Origin: Pseudomonadota bacterium
GTDB taxonomy: Bacteria; Pseudomonadota; Gammaproteobacteria; Xanthomonadales; Xanthomonadaceae
DNA: 12,472 bases
Assembly (NCBI GenBank): GCA_023423675.1
Contig: JAFAFD010000161.1
Coordinates: 1 to 12,472 of the forward strand
Reading direction: 5' to 3'
Under the pieces are notes generated by a model, which was not told the origin of the DNA, ran no database searches, and saw nothing but the letters and a program-made list of their open reading frames with translations. Position numbers and translations under genes: made by a program. Every line of letters starts with the position of its first letter. Positions within the stretch are counted from its first letter, which is position 1. Below, one piece after another: positions 7,591 through 12,472 of the stretch.

Positions 7591-7595
7591 AGGAG
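7591..7595 (+). promoter_or_regulatory. Ribosome-binding site that fixes the beta-mannosidase GTG start
   Basis: AGGAG is 6 bases before the GTG at 7602. That GTG opens directly into a textbook signal peptide, so both signals agree on this non-ATG start. Confidence 0.8.
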
Positions 7596-7601
7596 CACCA
7601 C

Positions 7602-10220
7602 GTGCATCGCCTTTCCCTCGTTGTCCGTCTGCTCCTGCTGCTGATCGCGGCGGTTGCGTTCCCCGCCGCCGCTGCGCCACTGCAGGCGCACTGGGAGTTC
7701 CGCCTGTTGCCCGGCGATGCCCAGGGCGCCGCCCACCCCGGACTGCAGCAATGGCGCACGGCCACGGTGCCAGGCAGCGTGCACACCGACCTGCTGGCCC
7801 ACGACCTGATCCGTGACCCGTATGTCGGCGCGGCCGAAGCCGATCTGCAATGGATCGGCCTGGCCGACTGGGAATACCGCGCGCGCTTCGATGTGGACGC
7901 GGCCACCCTGGCAAAGCCCAATGCCGAGCTGCGCTTCGTTGGGCTGGACACCTATGCCGAGGTCTCCCTCAACGGCAAGCCGCTGCTGCGTGCGGATAAC
8001 GCGCACCGCACCTGGCACGCGCGTGTCGAGGGGCAGCTGCGCGCCAAGGACAACGAGCTGCTGGTCGTGTTCCGCTCGCCGATCCGCACGCTGCTGCCCA
8101 GCGTGGAGGCGATGCCGCACAAGATCGCCGGCAATTACCCCTCGCCCTACGGTGACGAGCCGAAGGACGCGATGGTCGGCAACTTCGCACGCAAGCCGGC
8201 CTATCACTTCGGATGGGACTGGGGCCCGCGCTATGTCACCGCGGGTGTCTGGCGCGGGGTCGACCTGCAGGCCTGGGATGCGCACCGGCTGATCGATCTG
8301 GCCGTGCGCACCGATGCGCTGGATGCGGGCCACGCAAAGCTTGCCGTACTGCTGCAGGTGGAGCAGGGCAGCGCCGCTGGTTCGGCTGTAGTGGGTGTGG
8401 ACGTGCGCGACCCGGAGGGCCGCAGCGTGGCCCAGCTGCAGCGCACGGTGCTGCTGAAGCCGGGCGCGAACACGGTCGAGATCCCTGTTGAACTGGCTGA
8501 TCCGCGGCGCTGGTGGCCGGTTGGCCACGGCGCGCAGGACCGCTACACGGTGCAGGCACGTCTGGATGGCGGCCGCAGCGCCGAGCTGGCGCGTGAGCAG
8601 CGCATCGGCCTGCGCACCGTCGAGCTGCGGCGCGAGGAGGATGACAAGGGCGGGCAGGGCTTCGCCTTCGTCATCAACGGCGTGGAGGTCTTCGCCAAGG
8701 GCGCGAACGTGATTCCATTCGATGCCTTCCCGGCACGTGTCGATCCCGCGCGCCTGCGCCAGGTGCTGACTGCCGCGCGCGACGCCAACATGAACATGCT
8801 GCGCAACTGGGGCGGCGGCTACTACGAGGACGATGCGTTCTTCGACATCGCCGACGAGCTGGGCCTGCTGGTCTGGCAGGACTTCATGTTCGGTGGCGGC
8901 ATGCAGCCGGGCTACGATCCCGCGTTCCGCGCCAGCGTGGTGGCCGAGGCGCGCGACAACGTGCGCCGGTTGCGCCACCACCCCAGCATCGTGCTGTGGT
9001 GTGGCAACAACGAAGAAGAGACGGCCTGGAAGGATTGGGGCCACGGCCGCGACCTGAAGGCCGCCGATCCCGCCTTCGCCGCCCGGGTCTGGCAGGGCTA
9101 TGTGGATCTGTTCGGCAAGGACCTGCGCCAGGTGGTGGGTGAGGAGGGGTTGGGCGTGCCGTACTGGTCCAGTTCGCCCAGCAACGACCTGGACGAAAAG
9201 GCCAACGATTCCGCCCGCGGCGACAAGCATTACTGGCAGGTCTGGGGCAATCCGGCGCTGCCGGTGCAGGCCTACCTGCGCGAGACGCCGCGCTTCATGT
9301 CCGAATATGGCCTGCAGGCCTGGCCGTCGCTGGCGACGGTGGACCAGATCGCCAGCCGCGACGAGCAGGGCATCGACAGCCCGGTGATCCGTGCCCACCA
9401 GAAGTTCATGGCGGGCGAGGGCAACAGCCGGCTGCTGCATTACATCGCACTGGGCTACGGCACGCCGAACGATTTCGAGGATTTCGTCTACCTCAGCCAG
9501 GTGATGCAGGCCGATGGCATCGCGCTGGCGGCGCTGCATCACCGCGCCTCGCGGCCGTACACGATGGGCTCGCTGTACTGGCAGCTCAACGATGTGTGGC
9601 CGGGTGCCTCATGGTCCAGCGTCGATTACTACGGGCGCTGGAAGGCGTTGCACTTCGCCGCGCGCCGCTTCTTTGCGCTGGTGACCCTGGCGGCGCTGCG
9701 CGATGAGGGCCGCACGCAGGTGCGCCTGATCAACGACGGTGCCGCCGTGGATGCACGCTGGCGGCTGCGGGTGATGGACGTGGAGGGCAAGGTGCTGCGC
9801 CGTCGCGAGGTGCCGGTGACGTTGGCCGCTGCCGGTGTGACCGCTGTCGGCGACTTCGCCGATGCCGAACTGCTGGCGGGGGCCGACCCGAAGCGCACCG
9901 TGGCGGTGTTCGAGCTGCTGCAGGATGGCAAGGTAAGTGCACGCCAGGTGGTCGGCTTCGTCGAAGCGAAGGACCAGGAGCTGCCGCGGCAGGCTTTGAA
10001 GGCGGTGCTGGCCATCGACGGCGACCACTACCGGCTGCGGCTGCAGAGTTCTGCCTACGTGCGTTCGGCGTGGATCGACTTCGGCGCGCTGGACGTGCAG
10101 GTGGAAGACAACCTGCTGGACCTGCTGCCGGGCGAAACCCGCGACATCGCCGTGCGCGGCCCGGTGGACCTGGCGACGCTGCGAGAAGCCCTGAAGGTAA
10201 AGACCCTCAACGACCGTTGA
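7602..10220 (+). CDS. Secreted GH2 beta-mannosidase
   Basis: Family 2 retaining exo-beta-mannosidase of 872 residues, removing beta-linked mannose such as the Man-beta-1,4-GlcNAc of the N-glycan core or the ends of manno-oligosaccharides. Residues 1-25 form a Sec signal peptide (a run of leucines, then AAAA before PLQ), so it acts in the periplasm or outside. An N-terminal GH2 sugar-binding domain follows, with HFGWDWGPRYVTAGVWR, typical of the beta-mannosidase branch. In the TIM barrel, WCGNNEEETAW gives the acid/base E471 and FMSEYGLQ gives the nucleophile E568, about 97 residues apart as expected. YWQLNDVWPGASWSS is a further beta-mannosidase signature. The C-terminal part is a beta-sandwich. 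It is the last gene of the locus and probably acts after the GH92 enzyme has removed alpha-mannose. Beta-galactosidase or beta-glucuronidase activity is unlikely given these motifs. Family I call with confidence; the natural substrate is inferred. Confidence 0.93.
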   Translation: MHRLSLVVRLLLLLIAAVAFPAAAAPLQAHWEFRLLPGDAQGAAHPGLQQWRTATVPGSVHTDLLAHDLIRDPYVGAAEADLQWIGLADWEYRARFDVDAATLAKPNAELRFVGLDTYAEVSLNGKPLLRADNAHRTWHARVEGQLRAKDNELLVVFRSPIRTLLPSVEAMPHKIAGNYPSPYGDEPKDAMVGNFARKPAYHFGWDWGPRYVTAGVWRGVDLQAWDAHRLIDLAVRTDALDAGHAKLAVLLQVEQGSAAGSAVVGVDVRDPEGRSVAQLQRTVLLKPGANTVEIPVELADPRRWWPVGHGAQDRYTVQARLDGGRSAELAREQRIGLRTVELRREEDDKGGQGFAFVINGVEVFAKGANVIPFDAFPARVDPARLRQVLTAARDANMNMLRNWGGGYYEDDAFFDIADELGLLVWQDFMFGGGMQPGYDPAFRASVVAEARDNVRRLRHHPSIVLWCGNNEEETAWKDWGHGRDLKAADPAFAARVWQGYVDLFGKDLRQVVGEEGLGVPYWSSSPSNDLDEKANDSARGDKHYWQVWGNPALPVQAYLRETPRFMSEYGLQAWPSLATVDQIASRDEQGIDSPVIRAHQKFMAGEGNSRLLHYIALGYGTPNDFEDFVYLSQVMQADGIALAALHHRASRPYTMGSLYWQLNDVWPGASWSSVDYYGRWKALHFAARRFFALVTLAALRDEGRTQVRLINDGAAVDARWRLRVMDVEGKVLRRREVPVTLAAAGVTAVGDFADAELLAGADPKRTVAVFELLQDGKVSARQVVGFVEAKDQELPRQALKAVLAIDGDHYRLRLQSSAYVRSAWIDFGALDVQVEDNLLDLLPGETRDIAVRGPVDLATLREALKVKTLNDR

Positions 10221-10223
10221 GGG
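10204..10223. terminator. Palindrome across the beta-mannosidase stop codon, terminator-like
   Basis: CCCTCAACG (10204-10212) is perfectly inverted as CGTTGAGGG (10215-10223) around AC, and it contains the TGA stop. The stem can form on transcripts from either strand. No T-run follows on the plus strand, so an intrinsic terminator is not certain. Its place between convergent operons makes a role in 3'-end formation plausible. Confidence 0.45.
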
Positions 10224-10231
10224 GCCGTCGG

Positions 10232-10258
10232 GTAGGTGCGGACCGTTGGGCCGCACAC
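10232..10258. repeat. REP/SMAG-like GTAG element between convergent operons
   Basis: GTAG (10232-10235) precedes GTGCGG (10236-10241), which is inverted as CCGCAC (10251-10256). An ACCGTTGGG core between the arms adds two more pairs after one mismatch. This GTAG-GTGC...GCAC layout is familiar from S. maltophilia SMAG repeats. It fills most of the 50-bp gap between the beta-mannosidase stop and the end of mtnC, and may block read-through or protect 3' ends on both sides. Confidence 0.7.
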
Positions 10259-10270
10259 CTTCCTGCCTTG

Positions 10271-10966
10271 TTACAGCTGGATCTGCTGGAAATTCTCGAC
10301 GCGGTCGTGGCCGTTGGCGGCCTGGCCGGTGCGCGGCATCGGGTAGTCGTCCAGGCGGTCGATCAGGCGCGTCTGCAGGCCGGCCTCGCGGGCGGCATCC
10401 AGTTCTTCCACCACGTCGGACAGGAACAGGATCTCGCCGGCCGGCACGCCGATCGCCTGCACGATGCGGCGGTAGCTGTCCGCCTCGCGCTTGCCGCCGA
10501 TCTCGGTATCGAACCAGCCCGACACCAGCGGGCTGAGGTCACCGGCGTCGCTGAAGCCGAAGAACAGCTTCTGCGCGGGGACCGAACCGGAGGAATACAC
10601 GTACAGCGGCAGGCCCGAGGCATGCCAGCCCTTCAGCACCGGCGCCACTTCCGGGTAGAAGTGCGCGGTGTAGTCGCCGCGGCGATAGCCAGCATCCCAG
10701 ATCAGGCCCTGCAGGGCCTTAAGCGCGGTGTGCTTGCGATCCAGGTCGATCCAGCCCTGCAGCGTCTCGGCCACCAGGCTGTCCTGGCAGGCGCCACCGA
10801 TCTCGGTGGCCACCGCATCCAGCCAGCGGCGGACGTCGAGCTGCTGGCCGTGTTCGGCGACGAACGCCGGCAGCGCCTGGCGGGCATAGGGGAACAGCAC
10901 GTTCTTGACGAACGAGATGCTGCTGGTGGTGCCTTCGATGTCGGTCAGGATGACGCGGGGCTGCAT
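10271..10966 (-). CDS. mtnC: Enolase-phosphatase E1 (acireductone synthase)
   Basis: Bifunctional methionine-salvage enzyme of 231 residues in the HAD superfamily. It enolises 2,3-diketo-5-methylthiopentyl-1-phosphate and then removes the phosphate to give acireductone, the substrate of MtnD. HAD motif I is DIEGTT with D9 and E11; the family has Glu where most HAD phosphatases have a second Asp. Motif II is YSSGS (S125, S126), motif III contributes K159 in [12 protein letters not shown], and motif IV is FLSDVVEEL with D184. The length is normal. The start ATG lies 3 bp after the mtnD stop codon with only a weak AGGCG upstream, so translation probably depends on mtnD. It is the last gene of the mtnB-mtnD-mtnC operon and faces the mannoside operon tail to tail. 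Confidence 0.96.
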   Translation of the reverse strand: MQPRVILTDIEGTTSSISFVKNVLFPYARQALPAFVAEHGQQLDVRRWLDAVATEIGGACQDSLVAETLQGWIDLDRKHTALKALQGLIWDAGYRRGDYTAHFYPEVAPVLKGWHASGLPLYVYSSGSVPAQKLFFGFSDAGDLSPLVSGWFDTEIGGKREADSYRRIVQAIGVPAGEILFLSDVVEELDAAREAGLQTRLIDRLDDYPMPRTGQAANGHDRVENFQQIQL

Positions 10967-10969
10967 GGA

Positions 10970-11527
10970 TCAGGACGCCTGGGTGGGAACGTAACGGGGG
11001 AATTTCTGCGCGATGTCGGTGCCGGTGAAGTGACCGACCCAGCCGTCCGGCTCGGTGAAGAAGCGGATGGCCACGAAGCTCGGCTCATCGCCCATGTCGA
11101 ACCAGTGCGTGGTGCCATCGGGTACGGCGATCAGGTCGTCCTTCACGCACTCGATCTCATAGACCTTGTCATCCACGTGCAGGGTGAACAGGCCCGAACC
11201 TGCGACGAAGAAGCGCACTTCGTCTTCCTTGTGGAAGTGCTCGTCGAGGAACTTCTTGCGCAGCTCGGCACGGTTCGGGTTGTCCGGTGCGATCGAGGCC
11301 ACGTCCACGCTCTTGAAGCCGTGTTCGGCAACCAGGCGGTCGATGTCCGCGCGGTAGGCGGCGAACACTTCGTCCTGGCTGGCGCCCGGCGCGACCGGCG
11401 CAGTGGCCTGCCAGCGTTCGAAAGTGACGTCGATCTTCTTCAGTTCGGCGGCGATGATCGCGCCGTCCTGGGTATCCAGCAGCGGCGATTCGGGGCGGGT
11501 GTCGTCGTAGATGCGCAGTCGGCTCAT
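10970..11527 (-). CDS. mtnD: Acireductone dioxygenase
   Basis: Cupin metalloenzyme of 185 residues. With Fe(II) it oxidises acireductone to 2-keto-4-methylthiobutyrate and formate, the step before methionine. With Ni(II), members of this family run an off-pathway reaction that releases carbon monoxide. The metal ligands are seen as H97, H99 and E103 in [13 protein letters not shown], and H141 in [10 protein letters not shown]; they match H96, H98, E102 and H140 of the Klebsiella enzyme. The start at 11527 (MSRLRIYDD) gives the normal family length; the longer open frame extends into the gap before it and is not needed. No strong Shine-Dalgarno sequence precedes it. A 92-bp gap with a hairpin separates it from mtnB, and mtnC follows after 3 bp. 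Confidence 0.96.
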   Translation of the reverse strand: MSRLRIYDDTRPESPLLDTQDGAIIAAELKKIDVTFERWQATAPVAPGASQDEVFAAYRADIDRLVAEHGFKSVDVASIAPDNPNRAELRKKFLDEHFHKEDEVRFFVAGSGLFTLHVDDKVYEIECVKDDLIAVPDGTTHWFDMGDEPSFVAIRFFTEPDGWVGHFTGTDIAQKFPRYVPTQAS

Positions 11528-11582
11528 GGCGGCAGCTTGAACGTCTCGGGGGGAAGACAGGGTAACAGGGTGGTGAAGGGCG

Positions 11583-11605
11583 GCAGATTCCGGTTTGGAA
11601 TCTGC
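11583..11605. repeat. Hairpin between mtnB and mtnD
   Basis: GCAGATTCC (11583-11591) and GGAATCTGC (11597-11605) form a perfect 9-bp stem with a 5-base loop. It starts 15 bases beyond the mtnB stop on the transcript. No U-run follows in the minus-strand direction and there is no GTAG head, so it is neither a canonical terminator nor an obvious REP element. It may be an mRNA-processing or stabilising structure that sets mtnB and mtnDC levels separately. Confidence 0.55.
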
Positions 11606-11619
11606 ACCCCGGCGCAGGC

Positions 11620-12261
11620 TCAGCCGCGCAGCTTGCGCAGTTCCAGTTCGCAGTGGAACAGGAACTCGAAGGCTTCCATGTGGCGGCGCGCTTCGGCCAT
11701 GTCGCGGCCCCAGGCGTACAGGCCGTGGCCGTCGATCAGGTAGCCCCACAGCGGCTGGGTATCGAGCAGGGCATCGACCTGCGCCGAGAGCACGTTCATG
11801 TCCTGGGTGTTGGCGAACACCGGCACGTCGATGGCCATTTCGTGGGTGCTGTTGCCGGCGAAGGCCTTCAGCAGCTCGTAGCCTTCGATGCGGATGTGGC
11901 CCTGCGGCGCGTACAGGCGCGAGGCGATGGTCTGCACCGGCGAGTGGGTGTGCAGCACGCAGCCGATCTCCGGGAAACGTCGGTACAGCTGGGTGTGCAG
12001 CAGGGTCGCGGCGGACGGGCGCAGCGGGCGGCCGACGGCCAGGCCGTCGAAGTCCACCACCATGATGTCGTCCTCGATCAGGCGGCCCTTGTCCTTGCCC
12101 GAGACGGTGATCGCGGCGTGGCGGTCGTCCAGGCGGTGGGAGAAGTTGCTGCTGGTGGCCGGGGTCCAGCCGGCGTGGGCCAGTTCGCGGACGTTGTCGA
12201 TCAGCAGCTGGGCCAGTTCGCTCAGGCGCGCGGTGTCGTAGGGGAAGGTGGGGGCGTTCAT
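11620..12261 (-). CDS. mtnB: Methylthioribulose-1-phosphate dehydratase
   Basis: Zinc-dependent lyase of the class II aldolase/adducin family, 213 residues. It dehydrates 5-methylthioribulose 1-phosphate to the diketo-phosphate used by MtnC. Visible features are [11 protein letters not shown] (33-43) and SGKDKG (54-59) in the phosphate-binding region. HTHS supplies zinc ligands H104 and H106, and DGHGLYAWG supplies H179. The frame is open upstream to 12438, but that extension is proline/arginine-rich and unlike the family, so the ATG at 12261 (MNAPTFPYD) is chosen. No Shine-Dalgarno sequence precedes this ATG; instead a TAAAAT box lies 7 bases upstream. It is the first gene of the mtnBDC operon. 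L-Fuculose or ribulose phosphate aldolases share the fold, but the adjacent mtnD and mtnC settle the assignment. Confidence 0.95.
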   Translation of the reverse strand: MNAPTFPYDTARLSELAQLLIDNVRELAHAGWTPATSSNFSHRLDDRHAAITVSGKDKGRLIEDDIMVVDFDGLAVGRPLRPSAATLLHTQLYRRFPEIGCVLHTHSPVQTIASRLYAPQGHIRIEGYELLKAFAGNSTHEMAIDVPVFANTQDMNVLSAQVDALLDTQPLWGYLIDGHGLYAWGRDMAEARRHMEAFEFLFHCELELRKLRG

Positions 12262-12439
12262 GCGGTCGATTTTACTGGATTCGGCCAACGGCTGAGCCCC
12301 TCGTGGCGGGTTGGTTGGTCGCAGAGAGCGGGTTCCGGTATCTGGCCGGGCGGGTGGGTTGCGCGGGGGACGCCGTGAATCCGTCCCTGGAGCAACTGTG
12401 TTGTTGAGGGGGCTCAGGCCCTCCCAGCAGACGCGCACG
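12262..12439. other. Non-coding region upstream of mtnB
   Basis: No gene is supported here on either strand. It should hold the mtnBDC promoter. I see no recognisable SAM riboswitch: there is no convincing multi-stem junction with the conserved SAM-I core. A GAGGG (12406-12410) / CCCTC (12419-12423) stem lies next to the terminal REP-like element. A CTGAGCCCC (12292-12300) / GGGGCTCAG (12409-12417) inverted pair spans 108 bases and may be chance. Confidence 0.5.
12269..12274 (-). promoter_or_regulatory. Candidate -10 box of mtnB, close enough for a leaderless mRNA
   Basis: On the minus strand TAAAAT is followed by seven bases and then the mtnB ATG. It matches the sigma-70 -10 consensus at five of six positions and stands out in a GC-rich setting. 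The -35 region (around 12291-12298) is poor. If this box is used, transcription would start at or near the A of the ATG, which would explain the missing ribosome-binding site. Confidence 0.4.
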
Positions 12440-12462
12440 GTAGTGCCGGCCGCTGGCCGGCA
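12440..12462. repeat. REP/SMAG element (GTAG palindrome)
   Basis: GTAG (12440-12443) is followed by TGCCGGCC (12444-12451) and its exact inverse GGCCGGCA (12455-12462) with a GCT loop. This is a very characteristic Stenotrophomonas intergenic repeat and the best taxonomic clue in the window. It lies near the right edge, so its downstream partner gene is not visible. Confidence 0.8.
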
Positions 12463-12472
12463 GCCTCTGAGG

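Noticed and set aside
6156..9542. 1128-codon open frame on the minus strand across the isomerase and beta-mannosidase genes
   Set aside because: It spans the end of the kinase gene, a whole second gene, an intergenic gap and part of a third gene. Its composition is that of an antisense shadow and no family motif is visible.
10070..11743. 557-codon plus-strand open frame opposite mtnC and mtnD
   Set aside because: It runs through the beta-mannosidase end, the convergent junction and two well-supported genes. It is an antisense shadow of mtnD and mtnC with no domain of its own.
12292..12417. 9-bp inverted pair CTGAGCCCC / GGGGCTCAG, 108 bases apart, as possible mobile-element ends
   Set aside because: The intervening sequence has no gene, no flanking target duplication is visible, and arms this short are easily found by chance in GC-rich DNA.
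12262..12438. 59-codon upstream extension of mtnB
   Set aside because: The added sequence is Pro/Arg-rich with no resemblance to the dehydratase family and crosses a likely promoter box.
12262..12439. SAM riboswitch upstream of the methionine-salvage operon
   Set aside because: The location prompted the idea, but I see no conserved SAM-riboswitch core or multi-helix junction, and a -10-like box sits only seven bases from the ATG.

Overview
The window is GC-rich, densely coding bacterial DNA. Its codon use, gene content and three GTAG-headed palindromes point to a Stenotrophomonas (S. maltophilia group) or a close Xanthomonadaceae relative. The palindromes resemble the short REP elements called SMAG in S. 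maltophilia; the clearest is at 12440-12462. The genus call is inference: no rRNA or species marker is present.

Plus strand, 1-10220: a mannoside-utilisation locus of six genes. In order these are a secreted GH92 alpha-mannosidase (300-2774), a LacI-family regulator (2871-3920), a FucP/GluP-type MFS hexose transporter (3984-5297), a PfkB-family fructokinase (5305-6300), an AGE/YihS-family mannose isomerase (6297-7523) and a secreted GH2 beta-mannosidase (7602-10220). The inferred scheme has two stages. The two exported hydrolases remove alpha- and then beta-linked mannose, for example from an N-glycan core or manno-oligosaccharides. The MFS protein then imports free mannose, the isomerase makes fructose, and the kinase makes fructose 6-phosphate for central metabolism. 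The route therefore isomerises first and phosphorylates second. The LacI protein probably senses a sugar of this pathway and represses the locus. All genes are co-directional; the MFS-kinase-isomerase block is tight (7-bp gap, then a 4-bp ATGA overlap). The looser gaps hold palindromes: two clusters in the 299-bp leader, a very strong stem-loop just after the GH92 stop codon, and a REP-like element before the beta-mannosidase.

Convergent junction, 10204-10270: a palindrome spanning the beta-mannosidase stop codon, followed by a second REP-like element. It separates the two oppositely directed operons.

Minus strand, 12261-10271: three methionine-salvage genes in transcription order mtnB (dehydratase), mtnD (acireductone dioxygenase) and mtnC (enolase-phosphatase). 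Together they turn 5-methylthioribulose 1-phosphate into 2-keto-4-methylthiobutyrate, the precursor of methionine. mtnA, a kinase or phosphorylase, and the final aminotransferase are not in the window. mtnB has no visible ribosome-binding site but a good -10 box seven bases before its ATG, so a leaderless message is possible. The right edge (12262-12472) is non-coding and ends in a REP-like element.

All nine genes look intact, with the expected active-site residues. I see no phage, transposase, CRISPR or RNA gene, and nothing that demands a wholly new system. The points most worth checking are the palindromes as regulatory or mRNA-processing signals and the specificity of the mannoside pathway.
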